A stretch of 64,000 bases of DNA, taken from assembly GCA_937892115.1 (NCBI GenBank), contig CALAUI010000025.1:93097-157096 (forward strand), written 5' to 3'. Each line of letters opens with the position of its first letter. The first letter of the stretch is position 1. Below are positions 42,266 to 52,215 of this stretch, one piece after another. The notes under the pieces are model-generated. The model ran no database searches and had not been told where the DNA came from. It saw only the letters and a list, made by a program, of their open reading frames with translations. The stretch is from an uncultured Clostridia bacterium. GTDB lineage: Bacteria; Bacillota; Clostridia; Oscillospirales; Acutalibacteraceae. A program made the position numbers and the translations under genes.

Positions 42266-44448
42266 TCCGACACCTCCTCATCTGCATATACAAGATCACG
42301 GTAAATGCCGCCCGCTTCCATAAGCTCTTTATGTGTACCGCGTTCCGTTATCACGCCATGCTCCATTACGATTATTTCATCGCAGGAGCGTATGGTGGAA
42401 AGACGGTGAGCGATTACGATGCAAGTAATACCGCGGTTACGGATTGCTTTGATTGTTTCGTATTCCGTTTTTGCGTCAAGTGCGCTTGTTGCTTCGTCGA
42501 GTATTATGATCGTCGGATCCTGGGCAAGGGCTCTTGCGATTTCGAGTCTCTGTCTCTGTCCGCCGGAGAAATCCTTACCGCCTTCAACGAGCTTATGCTG
42601 ATATCCCTTGGGGCGCTGCATGATATCGTCGTGAATCTGTGCATCGTGGGCGGCGAGTATCATTTCAAAATCCTCAATGCTGTCGTCCCACATTTTGATG
42701 TTGTTCGCAATGGTGTCCTCAAAGAGGATAATATCCTGGTCAACTACCGCAACCGAGCCGCGGAAAACCGTCTTGGGTATATCCTTCATCGGCTTTCCGT
42801 CAAAGAGAATTTCACCGCTTCTGAGCGGATAAAGACCTGCAATCAGCTTTGACATGGTGGATTTGCCGCATCCGGATGCACCTACAAGGGCCACACTTTT
42901 ACCGGGTGTGACCTTCATACTGAAATCCTGTATCAGGGGCTGTGCGAGGGGTGAATAACCGAATACAACGTTTTTGAGTTCTATTTCACCCGAAAGCTTC
43001 CTCGTCTTGTCTGCGTCTTCGCTTTCGTTAAAGATGTTATCGTCGGGGTATTCCATTACGTCGTCCACGCGTTCCATCTGTGTGCGCATTTCCTGAAGTG
43101 TCTGACCTGCGGAAATGAGAGTGGAGGCGGGAGCCATAAATGAGGACAGGAATCCCTGGAACGCCATTATCATACCTACGGTAAAGGAGCCCTGAACGGT
43201 CAGCCATACACCGAAGAAAAGAACGACGTTATTCGCGAGTGCTGATACGAACGCCGGTATCATACCGAGATATTGATTGATTTTCTGGAATTTGACAAGC
43301 TGCGAATTTACGCTTGCCTGATACCCGGACCATTTTTTGAAATATCCGTTTTCCGCACCGGACGATTTTATTGTTTCTATCATTTCAATTCCCGCAACCG
43401 TTGCGGCAGACAGCTTGGCACTGTCGCGCATGGATACTCTCGTAATGTTGATGCGCTTCTTTGAAATGTATCTTGATACAATGGCGTTGATTAAGAGTGA
43501 CGTGAGCCCTACAAAGGTGAGTATTACGCTGTAACGAAGCATGATTACAAAGTAGAATATCATCATTACGGAGTTCAGCAGCAGGGGAGCGAAGGTGTTT
43601 ATCAGAGTATTTGCAATCGCGGCGTTGGAATTCTGTCTGTTCTGAATATCGCCCGCCATTCTCTGTGAAAAGAATTTCATGGGCATTTTCAGTACCTTCC
43701 ACATATATGACGCGTTGCCTACTGCCGCCATTTTGCCGTTGATACGCAGAGAATAGATTGACCGTAATGCGGTCGTTATTATCTGAATCAGATTGAACAG
43801 TCCCAGTATTATCAGAAACGGAACCGTCCAGGGCATATTTTTACCCGTCAGCAGATGGTCAAGGAAAATTCGTGAGAAGGCGGGCTGAACGAAACCCGTT
43901 ATTGCGGCGATGATACTTGTAAGCACTGTAAAAGTGATTGCCGTTCCCGTCCCGTTAAGGCGTTTTGAGGCAAAAGCCGCCATGCTTTTGGGTTTCCCCG
44001 AAGGAACGAAGCTTTCCGTAGGTGAAAAATGCAGACAGATACCCGTGAAGGCATCGTCAAACGCCTCCATGGAAACACTGTATGTACCCTTTGCCGGATC
44101 GTTAAGATATGCTTTTCCGTTTCTGAAGCCGTCAAGCACCACAAAATGATTGAAATTCCAATGTACAATGCAGGGGAAATTTCCCGAATCCTTCAGGGCT
44201 TCGGGCTCATAGCGGCATCCCTTTGCCTCCATACCGTAAAACCTTGCCGCTTTCAGTATGTTGAGCGCATTTGAGCCGTCACGGGAAACTCCGCAATCCT
44301 CACGCACCTGCTCAAGGGGTATCCATTTATTGTAATAAGCCAATATCATACAAAGACATGCCGCACCGCATTCCAATGCCTCCAGCTGCATAACAACCGG
44401 TACCTTGGCGACACCTTTTGTAATCGGCTTTGTTCTGTTCTTAGCCAT
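42262..44448 (-). CDS. NHLP-type ABC exporter with C39 leader peptidase
   Basis: 728-aa peptidase-containing ABC transporter that cleaves a leader and exports the core peptide. Seen: N-terminal C39 domain with catalytic Cys in ECGAACLCMIL (about 28), His in HWNFNHFVVLD (about 101) and Asp in YLNDPAKG (about 115); six membrane helices (about 165-450); ATPase with Walker A GASGCGKST (about 520), signature FSGGQRQRL (about 625) and Walker B IILDEATSALD. The N-terminal region matches family C39 and the rest matches TIGR03796-type systems. RBS GAGGTAAG. It lies seven bases after the mini-HlyD gene. Confidence 0.92.
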   Translation of the reverse strand: MAKNRTKPITKGVAKVPVVMQLEALECGAACLCMILAYYNKWIPLEQVREDCGVSRDGSNALNILKAARFYGMEAKGCRYEPEALKDSGNFPCIVHWNFNHFVVLDGFRNGKAYLNDPAKGTYSVSMEAFDDAFTGICLHFSPTESFVPSGKPKSMAAFASKRLNGTGTAITFTVLTSIIAAITGFVQPAFSRIFLDHLLTGKNMPWTVPFLIILGLFNLIQIITTALRSIYSLRINGKMAAVGNASYMWKVLKMPMKFFSQRMAGDIQNRQNSNAAIANTLINTFAPLLLNSVMMIFYFVIMLRYSVILTFVGLTSLLINAIVSRYISKKRINITRVSMRDSAKLSAATVAGIEMIETIKSSGAENGYFKKWSGYQASVNSQLVKFQKINQYLGMIPAFVSALANNVVLFFGVWLTVQGSFTVGMIMAFQGFLSSFMAPASTLISAGQTLQEMRTQMERVDDVMEYPDDNIFNESEDADKTRKLSGEIELKNVVFGYSPLAQPLIQDFSMKVTPGKSVALVGASGCGKSTMSKLIAGLYPLRSGEILFDGKPMKDIPKTVFRGSVAVVDQDIILFEDTIANNIKMWDDSIEDFEMILAAHDAQIHDDIMQRPKGYQHKLVEGGKDFSGGQRQRLEIARALAQDPTIIILDEATSALDAKTEYETIKAIRNRGITCIVIAHRLSTIRSCDEIIVMEHGVITERGTHKELMEAGGIYRDLVYADEEVSE

Positions 44449-44455
44449 ACTTACC

Positions 44456-44875
44456 TCAGTTCAGAATAAAAGATATGGGTTTATAGCTTTTTACTATTGC
44501 TTTTCCTTCGTAAATGCCGTCCGTGAGATCTGAAGCCGTCTCAAGAGTGCAGTTCACACCGCCTTCACCGTCGGGACTGATATCCGTAACGGTACCCTGA
44601 GTATCTCCGAATTTTACCGTCTGCCCCCTTTTGATTGAGGCGGCATCTTCGCTTTTCACGAAGCACACAGCGTTTCCGTTTTCTACCGTGACGGTGGATT
44701 TGACTATGCTGTCAATATGTCCGAAGCAGCCCCATACGCAGGCGCCTGCCAGCAGTACGATTATGCTTACAAGCAGCAGCCACACGCCGGGATTCGTAAC
44801 GCGTATGTAATCGTCAAGACTTTCGGGGGATTTGATTTTTTCAAGACTCTTCTTTCTGAATAATTCTTCGTTCAT
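44456..44875 (-). CDS. Short HlyD-like secretion adaptor (mini-MFP)
   Basis: 139 aa, single-pass: N-terminal cytoplasmic RKKSLEKIKSPESLDDYIRVTNP, one membrane helix (about 30-50), then a small extracytoplasmic beta domain with the lipoyl/barrel-sandwich pattern (SIVKSTVTVENGNAVCFV, GQTVKFGDTQGTVTDISP). This corresponds to the start and end of an NHLP secretion protein (about 250-400 aa in typical HlyD forms) with the coiled coil absent. First gene of the export operon. RBS GGGAGAG. I cannot rule out that this is a complete short family member rather than a truncation. Confidence 0.8.
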   Translation of the reverse strand: MNEELFRKKSLEKIKSPESLDDYIRVTNPGVWLLLVSIIVLLAGACVWGCFGHIDSIVKSTVTVENGNAVCFVKSEDAASIKRGQTVKFGDTQGTVTDISPDGEGGVNCTLETASDLTDGIYEGKAIVKSYKPISFILN

Positions 44876-44929
44876 TACGATACTCTCCCTGCACTTTACT
44901 CCTATTTTAAAAAATACCTATACACAGTA

Positions 44930-44957
44930 AGTATATCATAGTTACCGCGAATATCAA
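44930..44957 (-). promoter_or_regulatory. Candidate promoter of the NHLP export operon
   Basis: Minus strand TTGATA (44952-44957), 16-base spacer, TATACT (44930-44935), 55 bases before the mini-HlyD start. It is weaker than others in the window, and a site for the operon's own sigma factor cannot be told apart here. Confidence 0.5.
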
Positions 44958-45015
44958 GTGCCGCAGATATATAATTTTCAAAAATAATAATAAAGACGAT
45001 GTATAGTGAACAGAG

Positions 45016-45047
45016 AAGCCCGCATCCGGATATACGGATACGGGCTT
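45016..45047 (-). terminator. Stem-loop downstream of addA
   Basis: Eleven-or-more-pair stem AGCCCGCATCCG / CGGATACGGGCT (45016-45028 and 45035-45047) with one mismatch; on the plus strand it is followed by TGATTTTT. It is the likely boundary between addBA and the exporter operon, though the T tract is better on the plus strand than on the minus. Confidence 0.55.
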
Positions 45048-45131
45048 GATTTTTGCCGTTTATCGGCGCATTTTCACGTTGTTGACGTAGAATTTATCGT
45101 AGGGATAGCGGGGAACCGGATGCTGAAAAGC

Positions 45132-48100
45132 TTATACTTTAATCTCTTTACCGAAACGGAATGAATATATTACCGTTTCTTCCACGGGTAAGCCCGTTAC
45201 CTTCGCCATACACTTTCTGTATGTGTTCAGCTGTGCCGAATAATGCTCTCTCAGTTCCTCGGGTGAGGCGGCTCTGTCCGTCTTGAAGTCAAGAATGATA
45301 AGCTTTCCGTTTTCTTCAAACGCACAGTCAACCACGCCCTCAATGAGTATTTCCTCATCCTCGGTCACATCGGGATAAAATTCCCTTACCGGTAACGATG
45401 CGGTGAATGAAAATTCCTTGTATACCTTGTCGGCATGCATTATCCTGTCCGCAATATCCGAATCAAAGAACTGTCTGATTTCTTTCAGATCGACCGAATC
45501 GGCTTCCTGACGGGTGAGCATTTCCTCACTGACGAGTCTTTCAAGCTCTTTTTCGGTGTCTTCCTTTGCTTTTGCATAGTCGGAATACTGCATAAAGCGG
45601 TGAGCGGCAATGCCTTTTTCAGCGCCCGTCAGACCCGATTCGGAGACAAAAGCGGGACGTGAGGATGCATAGAACTGACTTTCCGCCTTTTCCGTTTCAA
45701 GCTTTGAGGCAATCTGTTTTCCGACTATTCCGTCAAGCTCTCTGTGAGGATAAACCCATTCAAGACGTTTTCTGACCTCAAGGAGTTTTTCCTCGTCGGG
45801 TATACCGACCGTTTCTTCCTTTTCGGGCCCTTCCTCTTCGGGGTCCTTGTATTTATAGAATTCAAAGTCGATTCTGCTCTCGCAATCCTCGTGCAGATTT
45901 GCGTCAAGTCCGGCTTTGTTTCTCAATGCATGGGCATCGGGATGCCTGATGAGAGCGGTGAGTATGAAGCCCGATAAATTGCCCGTGTTTTTAACCGTAT
46001 AGGGTGAGGGCTTTACGCCCTTGACAAGATTTGTACCGATTTTAGCAAGATTTTTTTCGGGGTCATTATCGGAAATGAGAATAATCATCTTTTCTTTTGC
46101 TCTTGTAAGAGCAACGTAAAGAACTCTGAGCTCTTCCGAAATGTTCCGACATTTTTCGGCGCTCTTTGCGGCAAGATGAGGCAGAGTCTCGTATCTGAAT
46201 TGGTCCTTTATGCATTTCATGCCGATTCCGCATTCATCCGACAGTATGACGTTGTTTTTTTGCTCCTGCGTGTTGAAAGCTTTTTCCGTATTGACGAGAA
46301 AGACAACGGGGAATTCAAGTCCCTTGCTCTTATGAATGGTCATCATCTTTACCGCGTCTGCGGAATCCGACCTGTTCGCAAGGGTTTTGCCGGTCTTTTC
46401 CTCGTCTGTCTTGTCAAGATATCTTACGAATCCCGAAATACCCTTTGAGCCGTTTTTTTCGTAGGTGTTTGCAAGTGTTATGAAAGCATTGAGATTCGTA
46501 AGCCGTGTTTCGGGCGCTTTCATGGCAGAAACTATCGCTCTGTAACCGATTTCGTCGATTATCTTTTCCGTGAATTCTCCTGCGGGCAGGGTGGATGCTA
46601 TTCTTCTCAGTTTTCCGAGTGAAGAGACGAATGCGGCTGATTTTTCGTTTCCGTCTTCTGCCGATTTAACGAGGCAGGAATAAAGAGTGCCTTTACGGTT
46701 TCCTATACGGAGCAGAGCCATTTCGTCGGGCGTGAAGCCGTAAACGGGGGACATCAGTACCGCCGCGAGAGCAACGTCATCCGTAGGATTGCTGATTACC
46801 TTCAGCAAGGAGGTCATAAATCTGATTTCGGGAGTAACGAGTATTTTTGTATCGTTGTCGGCGCAGTACGGAATACCCGCATTGTCAAAAAATTCATAGA
46901 ACTTATCAAAATTTGATTTTGATCTGTAAAGGATACAGAAATCGCTGTATTTTGCATCCCTTGTTATGAATTTGCCGTCCTTCTTTACGGTAATCTGCAT
47001 TTTGTTTTCAACGGCATTGATGATGTAATTTACAACGTACTGTGCCTGACCCTCCAGCTTCCTGTCATCCGTAACGATTACGAGCGAAACATCGCTGTCA
47101 TCCTTTTCGGGATAGTTCGCCTTGGGGTTGAGCTGCTCGACCTCATTATAATCAATATCTCCGATTCTTTCCGTCATAAGACGGCTGAAAATAAAGTTGA
47201 CACAGTCCGTAATTCCTTTACGGCTTCTGTAATTGCAGGTCAGCGCTTCTCTTGCGGGATAGTTCACGCCATCGTAGTCGGTCATACCTTTACGCAGATC
47301 GCGGAATATTTTCGGATTTGCCTTTCTGAATCCGTAAATGCTCTGCTTGATGTCGCCTACCATGAATCTGTTGTTGTTATCTTTTGAAATGGCCTCAAAA
47401 ACCTTATCCTGCGCTTTGCTGACGTCCTGATATTCGTCAACCAGTATTTCCTTGAAGTTTTCGCTGTATTCACGGGCAAATTCCGTTCTGACCGCTTCAC
47501 CGTCTTTGTTTTCAATCAGTAAGCTCAGAGTAAAGTGAAGTATATCGTCAAAGGTATAGGCGTTTTCCTCTTCCTTCAGAAGCATCAGTTCGTCACCGTA
47601 TGCGGCAGCCGCCTGCGTAAGGGTTTCAACCGCGGGAGCCAGAAGGATCCTTGATTCGTTGAATTCCTCTTCCGGAATATGAAATGCGGTCAAAACGTTT
47701 TTGGGACTGTCCGCGCTTGTTGAGTAGCTTCTGACCGAATGCAGAAATTCCCAAAGAGGAGTTTTATAGTCTCCTTTTCCTCTCAGATTGGATTTGAAGG
47801 AAAGCTCCGACAGCTTTTCGCTGATGTTATCCCATTTCTCGTAAAGAAGAGTATTCTTCAGGTCGAGGAATTTCTCCTTATCGTCATTCAGAGCGGGCGT
47901 ATAGACCCGTTCCGTTTCGGACTCGGTCGATGAAAGCGTAAGAGCATAGCCGATTTTTCTGAGATTTTCGTCAACGTATTCCACGGCATCGTCAATGAGC
48001 AGTTTTCCCCATTTTGTTTCAAAAACGGGTGTATCCGTCTTATATTCGGATGCAAGATTTTTCAGCCACTGTCCCGGCAGCTCATCGGCTCTTGATTTTT

Positions 48101-48701
48101 CGTAAAGATTTTCAATCAGTCCGGTTACGGCGGCGTCTGATTTACTGTCTCCTATGATGTCGTTGAGATAGGTAAAATCGTCCTTAAGATTTGTATAGTA
48201 ATATTCCAGCACCTTGTCCATCGCCTTCTTTTTAAGGATGGAAAGTCTGCCGTCGTCTATAATTGAAAAATCCGGGGAAATATTCAGCTTGTGCGTATTA
48301 TCCTTCAGACAGTAATTGACCCGGTGAAAGTTTTCCCTTACAAGCGATATACAGAATGAGTCTATTGTACCGATATTGGCATAGGGAAGCATAAAGCGGG
48401 CTTTTTTCAGCCGTTTATTATCGGGATTTTCCGCGATTTTCTTTGACAGAGCTTCGCTTATTTTATCTTTCATCTGTGCTGCCGCCGCTCTTGTAAAGGT
48501 GACGATAAGCAAATCTTCCACGCTGCAGGGATCGTCTTCGTCACAAAGACGGCGGATGATTCTTTCGACAAGGACAGCCGTTTTACCCGAGCCGGCTGCC
48601 GCACTTACGAGCATGGTGCCCTTGCGGCCTTCAATGGAGTGCAGCTGTTGCTCGTTCCAGTTTATTCCTTTCGGCTCGTTTCCGTTATGCTTCGTTTCCA
48701 T
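45132..48701 (-). CDS. addA: AddA, helicase-nuclease subunit A
   Basis: UvrD-like helicase and nuclease subunit of AddAB, which processes double-strand breaks for RecA. 1189 aa from ATG 48701 (GGGAGG eight bases before; a GTG three codons upstream lies inside the RBS). Seen: Walker A AAAGSGKTAVLVERI (about 36-50), helicase motif II LVDEYQDVSKAQ (about 430), motif V/VI region TIHKSKGLEFPVVFL and LYVALTRAKE, and the C-terminal nuclease domain with LILDFKTDRA near residue 1130 and YSFRFGKEI. The start overlaps the addB stop. Confidence 0.95.
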   Translation of the reverse strand: METKHNGNEPKGINWNEQQLHSIEGRKGTMLVSAAAGSGKTAVLVERIIRRLCDEDDPCSVEDLLIVTFTRAAAAQMKDKISEALSKKIAENPDNKRLKKARFMLPYANIGTIDSFCISLVRENFHRVNYCLKDNTHKLNISPDFSIIDDGRLSILKKKAMDKVLEYYYTNLKDDFTYLNDIIGDSKSDAAVTGLIENLYEKSRADELPGQWLKNLASEYKTDTPVFETKWGKLLIDDAVEYVDENLRKIGYALTLSSTESETERVYTPALNDDKEKFLDLKNTLLYEKWDNISEKLSELSFKSNLRGKGDYKTPLWEFLHSVRSYSTSADSPKNVLTAFHIPEEEFNESRILLAPAVETLTQAAAAYGDELMLLKEEENAYTFDDILHFTLSLLIENKDGEAVRTEFAREYSENFKEILVDEYQDVSKAQDKVFEAISKDNNNRFMVGDIKQSIYGFRKANPKIFRDLRKGMTDYDGVNYPAREALTCNYRSRKGITDCVNFIFSRLMTERIGDIDYNEVEQLNPKANYPEKDDSDVSLVIVTDDRKLEGQAQYVVNYIINAVENKMQITVKKDGKFITRDAKYSDFCILYRSKSNFDKFYEFFDNAGIPYCADNDTKILVTPEIRFMTSLLKVISNPTDDVALAAVLMSPVYGFTPDEMALLRIGNRKGTLYSCLVKSAEDGNEKSAAFVSSLGKLRRIASTLPAGEFTEKIIDEIGYRAIVSAMKAPETRLTNLNAFITLANTYEKNGSKGISGFVRYLDKTDEEKTGKTLANRSDSADAVKMMTIHKSKGLEFPVVFLVNTEKAFNTQEQKNNVILSDECGIGMKCIKDQFRYETLPHLAAKSAEKCRNISEELRVLYVALTRAKEKMIILISDNDPEKNLAKIGTNLVKGVKPSPYTVKNTGNLSGFILTALIRHPDAHALRNKAGLDANLHEDCESRIDFEFYKYKDPEEEGPEKEETVGIPDEEKLLEVRKRLEWVYPHRELDGIVGKQIASKLETEKAESQFYASSRPAFVSESGLTGAEKGIAAHRFMQYSDYAKAKEDTEKELERLVSEEMLTRQEADSVDLKEIRQFFDSDIADRIMHADKVYKEFSFTASLPVREFYPDVTEDEEILIEGVVDCAFEENGKLIILDFKTDRAASPEELREHYSAQLNTYRKCMAKVTGLPVEETVIYSFRFGKEIKV

Positions 48702-51700
48702 TACCGTCACCTCCCTCGTCTGATTCTTCCATGAGCTTCCCGGCTATTTCGGCTGTATTGTTGTTACTGTAATCGTAAGGCGTAAAGGGTATGTCATCCT
48801 CATATCCGCAGATTGCCTTGAAATCACAGTATTCGCAGGGCAGTGAGCCGTGGTCTTCCGTATTCTTTTTAAGATTTGTACTCGGCTTTGCCTCAAATTT
48901 TCCGTTTCTCAGATGCTCTGCCATCTGCATTATGATTTTATCGCATCTTTCGTTCAGCTTTTCAAATACCTTCATGCTGATGATGTCACCCTTGAGAACA
49001 CCTTTATTGGTCAATTCCACGGGGATATATCTGCCTTCGGCATTGCGCTCCATCATTCTGACGGTATCTTCGTTTCCCACAATCAGTCCCGTCATCTGTT
49101 CTTTTTTATCCAGTTCTTTTTGGATTTTATCTTCTTCTGAGTTCGGCTTGACACCTATTACGGGCTTTGATGCATTGTAATAAAGCACGCCCGCGGGAAT
49201 GACTTCGCCGTATTTTTTGCCGCCGTTTTTCCACAACGTAAAGAGATATATCAGCATCTGCATATTGATGCCGTTCATGACTTCATACAGATTGAATTTT
49301 TTCTGCTTTGATTTGTAGTCAACTATTCTCAGGTATCTGGTCCCGTTCTTGTCTGCGATGTCGACTCTGTCCACTCTTCCCTTGACGGATACGGAGCCGT
49401 CGCTTCCCTCGGGAATATACGGCTTGATTTCCTCGTTTTCATCAATCGGAAGCTCAAAGTCAACGGGAACAAAGTCGCATTGTGAAAATTCCTCAATAAG
49501 CCGTTTCGCAGTAGTGAAAAGATTATCCTTGAGTATTTTATACAGATAAAGGAATCTTTCGTCCGGCTCAGAGCCGCTTAAGAGGATGGGCAGATACTCG
49601 TCTGTCAGAGCGGAAACGATTTTGTACAGCTCGTCATCGCTCATTTCCGTTAACTGCTCTTTCTTATATCGGGAAAGAAGATTTTCCATTACGTAATGGT
49701 TTACGTTGCCCTTGCTGAGAGAGTCAAGTTCCGCTTCCTTGAGCGGATTTACGCGGATACCGTACCGGCAGAAGAAAGAGAATGCGCAGGAGCAGTATTT
49801 CTCAATTCTTGACGGTGAAAGAACAAGGTTTTTGCCGAAAAGCTTATCTGTTATTTCTCTGTCGGAAATTCTGTATTCTCTGCCTGCATTTACCCTTTTG
49901 AGAGAAGCAAGCTTACCCGAATAGTTCTTGTCTTCGGTAAAGTATTTACCCAGAGTGGCTCTGAAATCGCCTTCGGCTGATTTGGCATATTCTTCAAATG
50001 CCGTCTGTTTGCTCTCAATGTAAAACAGACTGTCGTTTTCTTCTTTGCTTACGGTGGAAGCATCCTCTTCGCGGATATTCGTAAACAGATGTCTTATTCT
50101 GCCGTAAAATTCGCAGGGTGTCATTTCGCTTCCGTCTGCGGCAGCACACGAACAGGTGACAAAAAGCTTATCCCTCGGGCAGCAAAGAGCGGAGTATGCA
50201 ATCAGTTTTTCGTCTGCAAGCTTCCATTCTCCGCTTTCCGAAAGCTCAATGCTGTGCTTCTTGAGTACAGCTCTGTCGTTGAGTGTAAGTGCGGATACTA
50301 CGCCCGATACGGGAGGGAATACACCGTCGTTTGCTCCTATTACGAATGCAACACGGGGAGACGAAATCCTTATTCTGTCTGCCGCGCCGATAATCACCTC
50401 GTCAAGTCCCGCGGGAATACTGCCCACCGTCTGAACGGAGAGCATAAGTTCATAATATGACGATAATTTTTCGGCGGTAACGGTTTCGTTTCTTACAAGC
50501 CCTTCAAGCTCGTTCAGGAGATTTATCATGAAATCCCACATTCTCTGAAGCTCCTGCCTGATACCTGCTTCGCCGTCCTCTGCCAGCTTATCGGCAAGGT
50601 GTGTCACGTTAAGCGGCAGATTGATGTCTTCAATGAATTTCCAGAGTGCGCTCAAAGCGATTTCACCCTTTACTCCGCCTCTGACCGCATTTTTGAATTT
50701 CTCGATGGGAGTAATGATTTTCTCTCTTGCTCTGTTCAGATATTCAAGCTGACGCACCGCATCCTCACTGCTTTCGTCATTGCCGTAGCCGTCGGGGCTT
50801 GCAGTCCACTTGCTGAGCCATTTTTTGCCGTTTATCTGCCAGATGAAGCAGTAGTTTTCCACGGCGGAAACCTCGTTATCCGTAAGCCCCGTAAGTCCCG
50901 TTTTCAGATATCTCATGAGAGAATCCGTGTCGTAATTTTTTGAAACGGCTGAAAGCAGAGCGCTTATGATATTGACAACGGGGGAGGCGTCTGCGGGTCT
51001 TCTGTAATCCTCATAGATATTTATGCCGCATTTTTTCAGAGCAGAACGCAGAGGCACCTCGTATGAGGTCATATCTCTTGCGATTACGGCGATATCTCTG
51101 TATCTGAGTCCGTCTTCTCTGACGAGCTTTTTTATCCTCGCCGCAACGTATTTGCATTCTTCATAAACGTCGGATGCCTTGCAGAGAGTAATATTCTCAC
51201 AGCTTTCCTCGTATTTATTATCGTTATCCGAAAACAGCTCGGATTCAAGGAATTTCAGCTCCGGGCAGGAGTATCTTTCAAAATGAGGGGGAAAATTATT
51301 GTATTTTCCGTTGCCGGAAAGGAAGGGAGGTACGGCAGTGCTTACGCCCTCCTCCTTTGCTATCGCTTTGAGCCGTTCAGCCGTATTCTTCGTCTTTGCG
51401 AAAAGGTCCGTTATATCGTCGGTATTTTCAAGGTCACGGGCACAAAGTGTAACGTATACGGATTTTGCGTTGATGAGTATTTTTCTGATTATTTCGTATT
51501 CGGGAGCGGTAAAGCCCCTGAATGAATCGATAAAAACAAGTCTGTCGCTGAAATAAGAGTCTATCTGAGCCGTATTTTTCAGCTCGGTAAGTAAATCGTC
51601 GGGATTAAAGTAGCTTTCGCTTACTTTTTCATCAAAAAGCTCAAGCACGGCTGCAATGTCTCTGAGCTTTATACTCAGCAGACCTTCTCCCAATTCATCC

Positions 51701-52143
51701 GCAACGCTGCGCAGCATATCAAGAGAAACCGCATTCTGCTTGAATTCCGATGAAAGCGAAAGGAATTCGCTGACGGCGGAGCGCTTGCCCGCATGCTTTC
51801 CGTAAAGCACAAGCTTATCCTTTATCTGCATAAGTGTCATGCTCATAAGCACGGCAGCCGCAGAGTCGCTCAGACGGCATCTTTCGTGAAATGCGGGTCT
51901 GCCTATCAGCTTTTCACCAAGCTCCGTAAAGGAAAGCACGTCAACATTCTGCATCTTTTTTTCGCCGGTTTTTTTCAGAACGTTTTTCTGGCAGGTAAAG
52001 GAATACTGCTCCGGCACAATGAGAGTGATTTTATTATTCTCATTGCAGGAGAAGTCCTCTATCAGATTTGTAACGAAGGTGGTCTTTCCTCCGCCGGATG
52101 ATGCAAGTACAAGATTCAGAATTTTTTCGCAGGGATGAAGCAT
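48685..52143 (-). CDS. addB: AddB, ATP-dependent nuclease subunit B
   Basis: Second subunit of AddAB, with an inactive helicase fold and a nuclease domain that holds an Fe-S cluster. 1152 aa, normal length. Seen: Walker A LASSGGGKTT (about 13-22), LIVPEQYSF, and the C-terminal domain with Fe-S cysteines: CSCAFSFFCRYG (about 790) and CEYCDFKAICGYE (about 1110), plus the nuclease LRIVDYKSKQK near residue 950. RBS GGAG. The addA start overlaps its stop. Upstream a terminator of the lipid kinase gene leaves almost no room, so the addBA promoter may lie inside the kinase gene. Confidence 0.94.
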   Translation of the reverse strand: MLHPCEKILNLVLASSGGGKTTFVTNLIEDFSCNENNKITLIVPEQYSFTCQKNVLKKTGEKKMQNVDVLSFTELGEKLIGRPAFHERCRLSDSAAAVLMSMTLMQIKDKLVLYGKHAGKRSAVSEFLSLSSEFKQNAVSLDMLRSVADELGEGLLSIKLRDIAAVLELFDEKVSESYFNPDDLLTELKNTAQIDSYFSDRLVFIDSFRGFTAPEYEIIRKILINAKSVYVTLCARDLENTDDITDLFAKTKNTAERLKAIAKEEGVSTAVPPFLSGNGKYNNFPPHFERYSCPELKFLESELFSDNDNKYEESCENITLCKASDVYEECKYVAARIKKLVREDGLRYRDIAVIARDMTSYEVPLRSALKKCGINIYEDYRRPADASPVVNIISALLSAVSKNYDTDSLMRYLKTGLTGLTDNEVSAVENYCFIWQINGKKWLSKWTASPDGYGNDESSEDAVRQLEYLNRAREKIITPIEKFKNAVRGGVKGEIALSALWKFIEDINLPLNVTHLADKLAEDGEAGIRQELQRMWDFMINLLNELEGLVRNETVTAEKLSSYYELMLSVQTVGSIPAGLDEVIIGAADRIRISSPRVAFVIGANDGVFPPVSGVVSALTLNDRAVLKKHSIELSESGEWKLADEKLIAYSALCCPRDKLFVTCSCAAADGSEMTPCEFYGRIRHLFTNIREEDASTVSKEENDSLFYIESKQTAFEEYAKSAEGDFRATLGKYFTEDKNYSGKLASLKRVNAGREYRISDREITDKLFGKNLVLSPSRIEKYCSCAFSFFCRYGIRVNPLKEAELDSLSKGNVNHYVMENLLSRYKKEQLTEMSDDELYKIVSALTDEYLPILLSGSEPDERFLYLYKILKDNLFTTAKRLIEEFSQCDFVPVDFELPIDENEEIKPYIPEGSDGSVSVKGRVDRVDIADKNGTRYLRIVDYKSKQKKFNLYEVMNGINMQMLIYLFTLWKNGGKKYGEVIPAGVLYYNASKPVIGVKPNSEEDKIQKELDKKEQMTGLIVGNEDTVRMMERNAEGRYIPVELTNKGVLKGDIISMKVFEKLNERCDKIIMQMAEHLRNGKFEAKPSTNLKKNTEDHGSLPCEYCDFKAICGYEDDIPFTPYDYSNNNTAEIAGKLMEESDEGGDGNGNEA

Positions 52144-52156
52144 ATTATCACTCCGT

Positions 52157-52195
52157 TAAAAAAAGCTTTGCCAACCCTCCCGGGGAAGGCAAAGC
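52157..52195 (-). terminator. Terminator of the lipid kinase gene
   Basis: Stem GCTTTGCC / GGCAAAGC (52165-52172 and 52188-52195), 15-base GC-rich loop, then TTTTTTT on the minus strand. It ends only 14 bases before the addB start codon. Confidence 0.83.
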
Positions 52196-52215
52196 CCACG
52201 TATTTGTTATTGATT

